This document shows, one piece after another, positions 33,301 to 42,114 of a stretch of 64,000 nucleotides of DNA; the stretch's first letter is position 1; each line of letters starts with the position of its first letter. Both the position numbers and the translations under genes were made by a program. The notes below the pieces were generated by a model, which was not told the origin of the DNA, did not search any database, and was given only the letters and a program-made list of their open reading frames with translations. The DNA is taken from NCBI GenBank assembly GCA_964474635.1, contig CAYYTT010000006.1, positions 1 to 64,000 on the forward strand. The letters are read 5' to 3'. The DNA is from CAYUYV01 sp964474635 (GTDB taxonomy: Bacteria; Pseudomonadota; Alphaproteobacteria; JAJFIK01).

Positions 33301-34719
33301 TCAGTCCGTGTCTTTGAACTCGCTGGCAAGGGTCGTCAGCGTGGACTTGGCGTCGCCAAAGACCATGTAGCTGTTGGGCTTGTAGAACAGGGCGTTTTCG
33401 ACCCCGGAGAAGCCTGGCTTCATGGAACGCTTCAGCACAAAGACGGTCTTGGCGGAGGCCGCGTCGATGATGGGCATGCCGTAAAGGGGGCTGCCCTTGT
33501 CTTCCTTCGCGGCCGGGTTCACCACGTCATTGGCGCCGATGACGATCGCCACATCGACCGAGTCCATGGTCGGGTTCACGTCCTGGGGTTCAACGAGCTG
33601 CTCGTAAGGAACACTGGCCTCGGCGAGGAGCACGTTCATGTGGCCCGGCATGCGGCCCGCGACGGGATGGATGCAGTAGCGCACTTCCGAACCGTTCTTT
33701 TCCAGAAGGTCGGCAAGTTCCTTGACCGCATGCTGGGCCTGGGCAACCGCCATGCCGTAGCCCGGGATCACGACGATATTGCTCGCCGCTTCCAGGACAT
33801 AGTAGGCATCGGCCACGGACATGGGCTTGACCTCACCCTCAATGTCCTGGGCGGACGCCGAGGACACCGGAGCGCCGAGACCGCCGAAGAGCACATTCGG
33901 CAGGGAGCGGTTCATGGCCTTACACATGATCCGGGTCAGGATCAAACCACTCGCCCCAACGAGGGCGCCGACAACCACGAGCACCGTGTTGGCGAGGGCA
34001 AAACCAGCCATGCTGGCGGCGACCCCCGAATAAGAGTTCAGCAGCGAGACCACGATGGGCATGTCCGCGCCGCCGATCCGGATCACGGCGAGCACGCCGA
34101 GGAGCAGGGACACCACGCTCAAAGCCACCAGCACTTCGTACTGCACGGAGGGCATCAGGCTGAACACGGCCACGAGGGCAATGCCCGCGATGGCCATGCC
34201 GGCGCTCGTTGCAAGCTGCAGCGGGAAAATGATGGGCGCGCCGGGAAGCCGCTCGGCCAGTTTTCCAAAGGCGATAAGGCTGCCCGTAAAGGAGATGCCG
34301 CCGATCAGGATCGCAAGGCCGATGGCGAAGGCAACCACGCCGGTTACCTCGCCGGTGGCTTCCAGGGCCCGCAGGTATTCCGCAACACCCACCAGGAGAC
34401 TGGCGGCCCCGCCCAGGCCGTTAAAGAGAGCCACCAGTTCCGGCATGGAGGTCATCTGCACACGGTAGGCCGTCACCGTGCCAATGATCGTGCCCAGCAG
34501 CATACCCCCGATGACATATTCAATGCCCACATTGCTGGCCAGGACCGTGATCACCACGGCGATCAGCATGCCAATGGAGGAGACCCGGTTACCGAGACGC
34601 GCCGTCTCACGATTGCCGAGCAGTTTCAGACCCAGGATGAAAACCAAGGTCGCGAGAATATAGGCGGCGTCCGTGAGGGACAGCGACAGCATCACATCGA
34701 GCATGGATGAGGAATTCAT
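33301..34719 (-). CDS. pntB: NAD(P) transhydrogenase subunit beta
   Basis: PntB (472 residues) forms the proton channel and the NADPH-binding part of the inner-membrane transhydrogenase that makes NADPH from NADH at the expense of the proton gradient. About eight helices are visible in the first 270 residues, then the soluble domain III with IVIPGYGMAVAQAQHAV, IHPVAGRMPGHMNVLLAEA, VIGANDVVNPAAKED and VLKRSMKPGFSGVENALF. It overlaps pntAB by ATGA and ends at a good terminator. A separate alpha-1 subunit gene is not next to it. Confidence 0.97.
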   Translation of the reverse strand: MNSSSMLDVMLSLSLTDAAYILATLVFILGLKLLGNRETARLGNRVSSIGMLIAVVITVLASNVGIEYVIGGMLLGTIIGTVTAYRVQMTSMPELVALFNGLGGAASLLVGVAEYLRALEATGEVTGVVAFAIGLAILIGGISFTGSLIAFGKLAERLPGAPIIFPLQLATSAGMAIAGIALVAVFSLMPSVQYEVLVALSVVSLLLGVLAVIRIGGADMPIVVSLLNSYSGVAASMAGFALANTVLVVVGALVGASGLILTRIMCKAMNRSLPNVLFGGLGAPVSSASAQDIEGEVKPMSVADAYYVLEAASNIVVIPGYGMAVAQAQHAVKELADLLEKNGSEVRYCIHPVAGRMPGHMNVLLAEASVPYEQLVEPQDVNPTMDSVDVAIVIGANDVVNPAAKEDKGSPLYGMPIIDAASAKTVFVLKRSMKPGFSGVENALFYKPNSYMVFGDAKSTLTTLASEFKDTD

Positions 34720-35009
34720 TTGCCGGCTCCCTTTGTGCCAGCGTCACCGCCGCCAACCTTGAACATGGCCAACATGCGGTCGGTTACGAGATAACCGCCC
34801 ACCACGTTGATGGTGGCACAGACCACGGCTGTGGTGCCGAGCACGATGGCAAGCGTGCCCTCCGCGCCGGTGGCGAGCAGACCGCCCACAAGGGTGATCC
34901 CGGAAATGGCATTGGAGCCGGACATCAGCGGCGTGTGTAACTGGCTGGGGATGCGGCGGATCAGTTCGACCCCGAGCAGCACCGCCAATACAAAAACAAA
35001 AAAGAGCAC
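34716..35009 (-). CDS. pntAB: NAD(P) transhydrogenase subunit alpha, membrane part
   Basis: A 97-residue protein equivalent to the C-terminal membrane domain of PntA (alpha-2). The signature SQLHTPLMSGSNAISGITLVGGLL and three helices are visible. The GTG at 35007-35009 is taken as start since GGGGAGG lies 6 nt upstream. In related bacteria the order is pntAA-pntAB-pntB, but the 150 bp upstream carry no pntAA, so the NAD-binding subunit must be encoded elsewhere. Confidence 0.93.
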   Translation of the reverse strand: MLFFVFVLAVLLGVELIRRIPSQLHTPLMSGSNAISGITLVGGLLATGAEGTLAIVLGTTAVVCATINVVGGYLVTDRMLAMFKVGGGDAGTKGAGK

Positions 35010-35071
35010 CCCAGACCTCCCCTACTTGCTCAAGGCTGACGACACCCGCCGCGCGGGTAAGACCGGTCGCC

Positions 35072-35086
35072 CGTTCATGATGAACG
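35072..35086. promoter_or_regulatory. Perfect 15-bp palindrome upstream of pntAB
   Basis: CGTTCATGATGAACG is fully symmetric (7+1+7). It lies 63-77 bp before the pntAB start, in the gap to the upstream lipoprotein gene, where a repressor or activator of the pnt genes could bind. No dedicated regulator is adjacent. Confidence 0.5.
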
Positions 35087-35162
35087 CTTGTGTCGCCTAA
35101 TGTTGGGTAAAGCGCTTACGAATACCAGCCCCGAGTGGACCTGGACGCGCGCTGCAAAAATT

Positions 35163-35858
35163 CTACTCAAGCTGGCGCCGCGGATCTCCGACGGGCGGCA
35201 GGGGGCGTGTCTCGGCATCCCCTCCTGACGGCCGGCGGCGACGCTGCAGCAGGGCCGCGGCGTTCACGCCCTGATAGGACGGGGACCAAAGCTCCGCGCG
35301 CTCTCGCGCTTCCTGCCATTCGGCGGGCGACAGGGTCGCTTCGAGACGGCGGCCGACGGGGACCGGGGCATCGCTCACGCCCTCAATCGCCGATTTGCGG
35401 GACAGCACATACCATTTGCCGGCCTCGATTCGATCCGTTGGCGTGCCCAGCCCCTCCAGAAAGACTTCGGCGAGCAGGACCTGCGCCTTGCTCTCATTGG
35501 ACTGGGCGGCCGGCATCAACCAGGACAAGGCTTCGCCATAGCGGGCCTGCGCCGCCGCGCCGCTCTCATCCCGGCCGATCTCAATAAGGCACTCGGCGAG
35601 GTTCACCTGGGCCAGTTCCCAGCCCCGGCCGATTCGGGCCAGGCGCTCGAAGGTCGGGATCGCCCGCTCGCAATCGCCCTTTTCCTTGTTCACAAGCGCT
35701 TCTTGATAGGCATCGGTGGCCGACCGCGCGCCGGCCTCGCGGCGCGGCCGCTCGGGACCGCCGCCACAGGCCGCCAGAAGCAGGGCCGCTGCGGCCAGAA
35801 GGCAGGCCGGCCGATGAAAGGGCCGTTGATGGGCCAGCGCAGTGCGCAAAAAAGTCAT
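35163..35858 (-). CDS. Lipoprotein with TPR/Sel1-like repeats
   Basis: A 231-residue protein with a lipoprotein signal (CLLAAAALLLAAC, Cys acylated). The mature part has helical repeats such as AYQEALVNKEKGDCERAIPTF, LAQVNLAECLIEIGRDESG, and ALSWLMPAAQSNESKAQVLL followed by LGTPTDRIEAGKWYVLS, fitting TPR/Sel1 repeats for protein contacts in the periplasm. The ATG at 35858 is chosen because the product then starts with a normal lipoprotein signal. No partner is evident from the neighbours. Confidence 0.78.
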   Translation of the reverse strand: MTFLRTALAHQRPFHRPACLLAAAALLLAACGGGPERPRREAGARSATDAYQEALVNKEKGDCERAIPTFERLARIGRGWELAQVNLAECLIEIGRDESGAAAQARYGEALSWLMPAAQSNESKAQVLLAEVFLEGLGTPTDRIEAGKWYVLSRKSAIEGVSDAPVPVGRRLEATLSPAEWQEARERAELWSPSYQGVNAAALLQRRRRPSGGDAETRPLPPVGDPRRQLE

Positions 35859-35913
35859 GAGCATCCCCGCAGCCCCAAAACGCCGCGGCCTCCATTCACC
35901 CAAGGGCGCCCGC

Positions 35914-35955
35914 CCTCTGTGGTGCCAGTGCCCTCTGTGGTGCCAGTGCCCTCTT
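35914..35955. repeat. 18-bp tandem repeat, 2.3 copies, intergenic
   Basis: CCTCTGTGGTGCCAGTGC is repeated exactly twice (35914-35931, 35932-35949) and a third copy begins (CCTCT). It lies between the zf-CHCC gene and the lipoprotein gene, upstream of the latter. Confidence 0.8.
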
Positions 35956-36030
35956 CGCCCGCGAGCCAGTGTGGCCAGGGCGCGCGAAAATCAGCACGAG
36001 CCATGCCAGGACCCGGCCGCGGCCCGGACC

Positions 36031-36300
36031 TCAAGCAGCGTTGCCCGCCTTCGCGGCCGGCTCTTCATAAAAGCAGTCGGCCGGCTCGCACGCCAATCGG
36101 TCAAGGTCCGGCGTGTAGACATACCGTGTGCCGCAATAGGGACACACAATCGACGTGGCGTCACCCATGTCGAGATAGACGTGGGGATGGTCATGGGGCG
36201 GGCGGGCCCCGATACATTCGAATTCGCGGGCTCCGATTCGGATTTCCGGAACCCCGCCGTCATTGGCGAATTTCGGATAGCCGTTGCCGTCGGCGGCCAT
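36031..36300 (-). CDS. Zinc-finger domain protein, zf-CHCC (NDUFS6-like)
   Basis: An 89-residue protein with Cys29, His40, Cys53 and Cys56 (FECIGARPPHDHPHVYL ... VCPYCGTRYVY), the zinc site shared with the mitochondrial complex I accessory subunit NDUFS6. The alphaproteobacterial homologue is often found near respiratory genes and may help complex I assembly. The ATG at 36300 has GGGAG upstream. Confidence 0.92.
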   Translation of the reverse strand: MAADGNGYPKFANDGGVPEIRIGAREFECIGARPPHDHPHVYLDMGDATSIVCPYCGTRYVYTPDLDRLACEPADCFYEEPAAKAGNAA

Positions 36301-36320
36301 GGTCTTCTCCCGATCACGCA

Positions 36321-36345
36321 ACGGGCCCGCACAGCACGGGCCCGT
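36321..36345. terminator. Perfect GC hairpin between patatin and zf-CHCC genes
   Basis: ACGGGCCCG (36321-36329) pairs with CGGGCCCGT (36337-36345) around a 7-nt loop. It lies between the stop of the patatin gene and the start of the zf-CHCC gene on the same strand. It lacks a T-tract, so it is either a weak terminator or a leader structure. Confidence 0.4.
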
Positions 36346-36421
36346 CTGTCTGACGTGGTAGTGAAACAGGTGGGGCGTGGGGGTCAAGCGCGGGTCTGCC
36401 CGTCCCCCGACCCCCGGCCAT

Positions 36422-37669
36422 TCAGGTTATGTTGAACCCCGGCTTGAAGTGATCCTGAAGCACTCGATAGTCACGATTGTATTTGTGATCTTCCGGCAGG
36501 ACGCCGGGTTCAAGTTTCCGGCTCGCCGTGGTGGCTGCAATGCTGTAGCAATTCTTCATAATATCCACGAGCGTCATGTCGTAGAGCTTCAAGACATCCT
36601 CTTTGCTCATTGTTGTGCCGGCGTGCGCTTTGATCCACACCGGATCGAGATAGATATTATAGCGTGCAAGCGTCATGTCCTCGCCGTGGCGTTCGTCCTG
36701 TAGATCTTCAAGATCGCGATCCAAATACCATGGGGTCAGTGTATTGGCCCGGAGCATGGCCCGCCGCACGGCAAAGTTTTCGATGTCTTCGATCAACCCG
36801 CGCAGATCGCGAATGCTCTTGGCCACATTCAGCCAGCCGAACCAGCCGCTTTCAGGACGATCGGGGCCGAACTGGCCCGTGCCGACATTGATCATGAGAA
36901 TATCGTCCGGGCCCTTCGTCCACTCCAGGCCGTAGGCCTTCAGCGTCACGAGATCGAGGAGGCCAAGTGATGGATTGTTAAAGGGGGACAGGCCGCCGTC
37001 GATGAAATTGAAACTGAAACCGGGATCACTGCCGTCGATCCGGATTGGCTGCGACTTGAAGTAGTAAGGCGCCGCGGTACTGCCGCTGACAACTTCCTTC
37101 AGCTTGTATTGGCGCATCGGGATAATGCCGGACCCGGGATTTTTCGGATCGCCATTCCAGAATTTGCGTTCCGGATTGTTGGAAATCACCCAAGGACTGT
37201 TCGAGTCCGAATTTTTAAGAAAAATGGCAAGACCGGTCTTGAGCCTGTCGCTCTCCATGGTCATGTCGCCGAATTCTTTTTGCAGTTCCTCGCGCAGGTG
37301 GTCGTGATTGAAGCGGGAACGGAACACACCGAGCAAGGTCTGCTTTTTGAAAACCCGGTCGGCGATGGAGAAATAGCGCTCCTTCAGGTAACCGGCCGAA
37401 TGTCCCATGGCGAGGCCGGCCGCCAGGATGGCACCGGTCGACGTGCCGCCGATCATGTCGAAGTAATCGCACAGGCGGAACGAATAGTTCGGATCGTTCA
37501 GGGTGCCGCGCAATTGGCTCTCGAAACGCGCCTTGAGGATGGACTCGATCTTTTCCAAAAACGCGATGGCGACGATGCCGCGCACGCCGCCCCCGTCCAG
37601 CGCCAGAATGCGCTTGGGCCCACCCGCCCTCAGGTGCTGCTCTTTGGTGAATGCGCGTGTTTCCGACAT
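36422..37669 (-). CDS. Patatin-like phospholipase
   Basis: A 415-residue Ser-Asp lipid acyl hydrolase. The oxyanion loop is DGGGVRG, the nucleophile elbow is GGTSTGA with Ser77, and the partner Asp224 lies in FIDGGLSPFNNPS, so the active site is complete. It has no signal peptide and is probably cytosolic or membrane-peripheral. The ATG at 37669 follows GGGAGGGGG. Cytosolic patatins include CBASS effectors, but no cyclase, Cap2/Cap3 or other defence gene is near, so a lipid-metabolic role is more likely. Confidence 0.92.
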   Translation of the reverse strand: MSETRAFTKEQHLRAGGPKRILALDGGGVRGIVAIAFLEKIESILKARFESQLRGTLNDPNYSFRLCDYFDMIGGTSTGAILAAGLAMGHSAGYLKERYFSIADRVFKKQTLLGVFRSRFNHDHLREELQKEFGDMTMESDRLKTGLAIFLKNSDSNSPWVISNNPERKFWNGDPKNPGSGIIPMRQYKLKEVVSGSTAAPYYFKSQPIRIDGSDPGFSFNFIDGGLSPFNNPSLGLLDLVTLKAYGLEWTKGPDDILMINVGTGQFGPDRPESGWFGWLNVAKSIRDLRGLIEDIENFAVRRAMLRANTLTPWYLDRDLEDLQDERHGEDMTLARYNIYLDPVWIKAHAGTTMSKEDVLKLYDMTLVDIMKNCYSIAATTASRKLEPGVLPEDHKYNRDYRVLQDHFKPGFNIT

Positions 37670-37747
37670 GGATGTCCCCCTCCCTAAGGTGTTGCACACG
37701 ACGGGGAGCATACCAAAAAAGGGCACTGGAAACCCGCGTTACTCCTT

Positions 37748-40700
37748 TCAGTCCTCGGCCGCACGCCCTGCGCGATCTTCCCAGGCCTCAAGCTCGCGCG
37801 CCACATAGCCCGGCGGCCGGGTGAAGGGGGCAAGCGCCTGGTAGAACACCGGCACCACGAACAGCGTGAGCAAAGTGGCAAAAGCCACGCCGGACACGAT
37901 CACGATGCCAATGGTTATACGGCTCGCCGAGCCCGCGCCCGCCGCCACCACGAGCGGCACGGCCCCGAACGCCGTCGACAGGCCCGTCATGACGATGGGC
38001 CGGAAGCGGGTTTCGGCCGCCCGGCGTACGGCGTCCTTGATGGGCAGGCCCGCATCGCGCAGCTGGTTCGCAAACTCCACCACCAGGATGCCGTTCTTGG
38101 CCGCAAGGCCCACCAGAATGACGATCCCGATCTGGCTGTAGATATTCAAGCTGCTGTCGATCATGAAGAGACCGTAGAGCCCGCCAGCGACCGCCACCGG
38201 AACCGTCAGCATAATGACGAAGGGGTGGATGAAGCTTTCAACCTGCGCCGCCAGCACCAGGAACACGATCAAAAGCGCCATGCCGAACGTGAAGGCGAGC
38301 GAGGAGCTTGATTGCTTGAACTCGCGGGACTGCCCCTTGTAATCGATCTGCGCGATGTCAGGCAGGGCCTCCCTGGCTGTGTCTTCAAGGAAGACCAGGG
38401 CCTCGCCCAGGGTCGTGCCCGGGGCCAGACTCGCGCTGATGGTCACGGCGCGCAGCCGGTTGTAACGGTTAAGCTGGGCCGGGTCGGCCACTTCCGTGAA
38501 GGACACGATGTTCGACAGGGGGATCAAGGCGCCGCTGCGGCTGGAGCGCACAAAGATGTTCGTCAGGTCGTCGGGCCGGCGCTGGTCTTCCTCTTCCCCC
38601 TGAATGATGACGTCGTATTCCTCGCCGTCATACTGGTAGCTGGTCACCCGCCGGCCGCCAAGCATGGTCTCCAGCGCGCCGCCGATTTCAGACACTGAGA
38701 CACCAAGATCGGAGGCCCGGTCGATATCAATCCGCACACGCAGTTGGGGCTGCGTCTCGCGCAAATCCGTGTCCACATTCACGAGACCAGGAAAGCCCGC
38801 GATCTCGTCAAGCATGATGTCCCGCCAGGCGGCCAGCTCGCCATAGTTCGATCCTCCGATGACGAACTGAACCTGCTGCCCGCGCGAGCCGCGGCCAAAG
38901 CCCTGGGACATGATGGGGATAATGCGGGCATCGGGAATTTGGGACAGCTTGGCGCGCACTTCGGCCAGGATATCGAGACCATTGCGCTCGCGCACGTCCC
39001 ACAAGGTCATGATGAAAATGCCGATACCGGTGTTGAACTCCTCGCCGCCGCCGAAATTGCCCGGCGTGCGCAGCAGGACGCGCTGGGCCTCGTTCGCCTC
39101 CACATACGGCAACAAGATCGCCTCGATCTTGCGCATGGTGCCCAGCGTGTTGGCAAAACTGCCACCCTCGGGCCCGCGGATCTGAATGAAAAAGGACCCC
39201 CGGTCCTCCGGCGGCGACAGCTCGCTCGGCACGACACGGAACAAGGCATAGGCCGCGCCAATGATCATCACAAGGAACACGCCCACAGCAGCCGGGCGCC
39301 GCAGCAGGGTTTCAAGCGAGCCGGTATAGGCCCGGGTCAGCCGGCCCATCACCGCGTTCACGGTCCTGGCGACCCCGGCCTGGGTGTCGCCGGGCACGAG
39401 CAGTTTGGAGCACAGCATGGCCGACAGGGTCAGGGCCACGAAGCTGGAAAACGCCACCGACGCGGCGACGGCCACCGCAAGCTCGCTAAAGAGCCGGCCG
39501 ATATTGCCGGTCAGGAAGGCAATGGGCAGGAAGACCGAAATCAACACAAGCGTCGTCGCAATCACCGCGAAGGCCACCTGACGCGCACCCCGGAAGGCCG
39601 CCACGAGACGCGGTTCCCCCATATCAACCCGGCGCTGAACATTTTCGAGCACGACAATGGAATCGTCGACCACAAGGCCAATGGACAGCACGAGCGCGAG
39701 CAAGGTGAGCAGATTGATCGACAGCCCAAAAGCGGCCAGCACCATGAACGTGGCGATCAGGGACACCGGCACCGTTACGGCCGGAATGAGCGCGGCGCGC
39801 GCCGAGCCCAAAAACAGATAGATCACAAGCACCACAAGCCCGATGGCAATGATCAGCGTGCGATAGACCTCGTTGACGGCGGTCTCCACAAAGACAGAAC
39901 TGTCATAGCTGTCGTAGATCTCGGTGCCCTCGGGCAGATTCTCCCGGATCCGGGCGATTTCCGCCTTCGCTCCGCGCGCCACGTCAAGCGTGTTGGCCGT
40001 GGACTGGCGCACAATGCCCAGCCCCACCATGGGCTCGCCGTTCCCCTGGAAATCGCTGCGGGCCTCCTCGGCGCCGCGCTCCACCCGGGCCACGTCGCGC
40101 AGGCGGATCAGATAGCCGTCTTCACCTTCCGAAAGCACCAGATTGGCGAATTGGTCCGGCGAGGTGAAGGCGCGGTCGACCCGCACCGTGAACTGACGAT
40201 CCGCGCTTTCGATCCGGCCGGCCGGCAGTTCCACATTCTCCGCGCGTAGGGCCGATTCCACATCGGCCACGGTCAGGTTGCGGGCGGCGAGACGCGCCCG
40301 GTCGATCCAGATGCGCATGGCATAACGCTGCGCGCCGCCGACCTGCACCCGGGCCACGCCCTGCACCACGGACAGGCGGTCCACGATGAAGCGCTCGGCA
40401 AAATCGGTCAGTTCCAACCGGTTCATGGTCTGGGAGGCCAGGTTGAACCACATGATGGGCTGGGCGTCGGAGTCCACCTTCGCGACTTCCGGCGGATCGG
40501 CTTCCTCCGGCAATTCATCGATCACCCGGGCGATGGCGCTGCGCACATCATTGGCGGCATTGTCAATGTTCCGTGCCAGGCTGAAGGTGATCGTGATCGT
40601 GGACAGGCCATCTCTGCTGACGGACTGGATCTCTTCGATGCCTTCGATGCCACTGATCCGGTCTTCGATCGCCTGGGTGATCCGTGTGTCGACAATATCG

Positions 40701-40867
40701 GCGGCGGCGCCGCGATACGTCGTACTGATGCCGACAATTGGCGGGTCGATGTCCGGCAACTCGCGCAAGGGCAGCGTCTGGAAAGACAGAACGCCAAGGG
40801 CGACGAGCAAAATGCTGCACACGGTGGCGAAAACCGGCCGCTTGACCGAAACATCAGACAGAACCAT
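37748..40867 (-). CDS. RND efflux permease (HAE1 family)
   Basis: A 1039-residue inner-membrane pump driven by protons. The start MVLSDVSVKRPVFATV, PDIDPPIVGISTTYRGA, the proton-relay Asp401-Asp402 in SIGLVVDDSIVVLENVQRR, and GLAAKNGILVVEFANQLRD are typical. It lies directly after a membrane-fusion-protein gene, with which it would form a drug or metabolite exporter; an outer-membrane TolC-type gene is not in the window. A TetR gene lies about 3 kb away and is not adjacent, so regulation is unknown. Confidence 0.95.
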   Translation of the reverse strand: MVLSDVSVKRPVFATVCSILLVALGVLSFQTLPLRELPDIDPPIVGISTTYRGAAADIVDTRITQAIEDRISGIEGIEEIQSVSRDGLSTITITFSLARNIDNAANDVRSAIARVIDELPEEADPPEVAKVDSDAQPIMWFNLASQTMNRLELTDFAERFIVDRLSVVQGVARVQVGGAQRYAMRIWIDRARLAARNLTVADVESALRAENVELPAGRIESADRQFTVRVDRAFTSPDQFANLVLSEGEDGYLIRLRDVARVERGAEEARSDFQGNGEPMVGLGIVRQSTANTLDVARGAKAEIARIRENLPEGTEIYDSYDSSVFVETAVNEVYRTLIIAIGLVVLVIYLFLGSARAALIPAVTVPVSLIATFMVLAAFGLSINLLTLLALVLSIGLVVDDSIVVLENVQRRVDMGEPRLVAAFRGARQVAFAVIATTLVLISVFLPIAFLTGNIGRLFSELAVAVAASVAFSSFVALTLSAMLCSKLLVPGDTQAGVARTVNAVMGRLTRAYTGSLETLLRRPAAVGVFLVMIIGAAYALFRVVPSELSPPEDRGSFFIQIRGPEGGSFANTLGTMRKIEAILLPYVEANEAQRVLLRTPGNFGGGEEFNTGIGIFIMTLWDVRERNGLDILAEVRAKLSQIPDARIIPIMSQGFGRGSRGQQVQFVIGGSNYGELAAWRDIMLDEIAGFPGLVNVDTDLRETQPQLRVRIDIDRASDLGVSVSEIGGALETMLGGRRVTSYQYDGEEYDVIIQGEEEDQRRPDDLTNIFVRSSRSGALIPLSNIVSFTEVADPAQLNRYNRLRAVTISASLAPGTTLGEALVFLEDTAREALPDIAQIDYKGQSREFKQSSSSLAFTFGMALLIVFLVLAAQVESFIHPFVIMLTVPVAVAGGLYGLFMIDSSLNIYSQIGIVILVGLAAKNGILVVEFANQLRDAGLPIKDAVRRAAETRFRPIVMTGLSTAFGAVPLVVAAGAGSASRITIGIVIVSGVAFATLLTLFVVPVFYQALAPFTRPPGYVARELEAWEDRAGRAAED

Positions 40868-40900
40868 GACGGCTCCCCTCTCCCAAAAAACGTGGCACCC

Positions 40901-40980
40901 GGCGCTTACCGGATACGTGCCTTATCGGACCGGCACCTTGTCGTACCAGTGCCTTGCCGGACCAGTGCCTTACCGGATCA
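40901..40980. repeat. 16-bp tandem repeat, 5 copies, at the end of the efflux adaptor gene
   Basis: Units 40901-40916, 40917-40932, 40933-40948, 40949-40964 and 40965-40980 follow the pattern GTGCCTTACCGGATCA with changes. The last unit supplies the stop codon of the membrane-fusion-protein gene (TCA on the plus strand), and the array fills most of the gap to the permease gene. Confidence 0.85.
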
Positions 40981-42114
40981 GCGGCTGGCGGCGGCCGGGC
41001 TCGAGGCGCCCGCAACGGCGCCGGCACTGTTTGCTTCGCCGGTTTCGTTTGCGTCAGACGTCTGCACCACCACGGCGCCGCCGGCGCGGACCCGACTGGT
41101 GCCGGCCACCACAATTTCATCGCCGGGTTCAAGCCCTGAGAGCACTTCCACCGTACCCACCCGGCGCGTGCCGGTTTCGATCTGGACCCGCTCCACGCGT
41201 TCGCCGTCGACAAGTTTGAAGACAAACACGCGCGTATCGAGGGGCACGATGGCCGTCTCGGGCACCATCAGGGAACGGCGCCGGTTCTTGATGATCTCCA
41301 CCCGCAGCAACATGCCCGGGCGCAGGCGCAGATCGTCATTTGGAATCAGGGCACGGACGATCACCGCCCGGGTCTCCGGATCGATCCGTGTATCCACCGC
41401 GGTGATTTGGCCCTCGAAGGCCTCCCCGTCATAGGCGTCGCTTTTTGCCTGGATGGTCAGGCCCTGGCGCACGGCCGTGAAAAACGTCTCGGGCACGGAA
41501 AAATCGAGCTTGATCGGATTGATATCATCGAGCGTGGTGATCACGGTGCCAGGCTCAACGAGGGTTCCCGGGCTCACGGAGCGCAGGCCGAGTTGACCAT
41601 CGAAGGGCGCGCGCACCAGACGATCGGCGAGCCGTGCCTCGATGGCCCGCACCCGGGCGCGGGCGGAATTGCGGTTGGCGATGGCGGTGTCGAGCCCGGC
41701 GCGGGTGCCAAAGCCCCGATTGACCCCGTCCTGGGCGCGTTCGAACTGCTGTTCGGCCTCCAGGAGGGAGGCGCGGGCCTCTTCAAGTTCGGCGGCCTCT
41801 TGCGTGTCGGTGAGTTCAACGAGAATATCGCCGGCCTCGACGACCTGGCCGTCCTCGAATGTGGTCCTGCGGACGGTCTCGGTCACCTGGGCGGTGATGG
41901 TCACGGACTCATTGGCCCGGGCCGTGCCCAGTGCCTCAATGCGGTCAAAAAACTCGCCCTCGACCACCTTTGCGGTGCGCACCGGCACGGGACCCTGGCG
42001 GCGCGCGGCGCCCGTGCTCGTCTCCTCAAGGAACCGCAAGGCCGCCAGACCGCCGGCAACGGCCAACACCGCAAGAACGACCAAGAGGAAGAGGTTGCGG
42101 TTGGGCTGGGCCAT
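40978..42114 (-). CDS. RND efflux membrane-fusion protein
   Basis: A 378-residue periplasmic adaptor (HlyD/AcrA type) held by an N-terminal helix (LFLLVVLAVLAVAGGLAAL). Lipoyl and hairpin parts are visible: VTITAQVTETVRRTTFEDGQ, a coiled-coil stretch ELEEARASLLEAEQQFERAQ, VRAPFDGQLGLRSVSPGTLV and a beta-barrel region PETAIVPLDTRVFVF. The C-terminus is Ala/Ser-rich. The ATG at 42114 follows AAAGGA. It is the first gene of the efflux operon. Confidence 0.94.
   Translation of the reverse strand: MAQPNRNLFLLVVLAVLAVAGGLAALRFLEETSTGAARRQGPVPVRTAKVVEGEFFDRIEALGTARANESVTITAQVTETVRRTTFEDGQVVEAGDILVELTDTQEAAELEEARASLLEAEQQFERAQDGVNRGFGTRAGLDTAIANRNSARARVRAIEARLADRLVRAPFDGQLGLRSVSPGTLVEPGTVITTLDDINPIKLDFSVPETFFTAVRQGLTIQAKSDAYDGEAFEGQITAVDTRIDPETRAVIVRALIPNDDLRLRPGMLLRVEIIKNRRRSLMVPETAIVPLDTRVFVFKLVDGERVERVQIETGTRRVGTVEVLSGLEPGDEIVVAGTSRVRAGGAVVVQTSDANETGEANSAGAVAGASSPAAASR

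Noticed and set aside
36422..37669. CBASS-type phospholipase effector
   Set aside because: No CD-NTase, Cap2/Cap3 or other defence gene in the neighbourhood; only a generic patatin can be supported.
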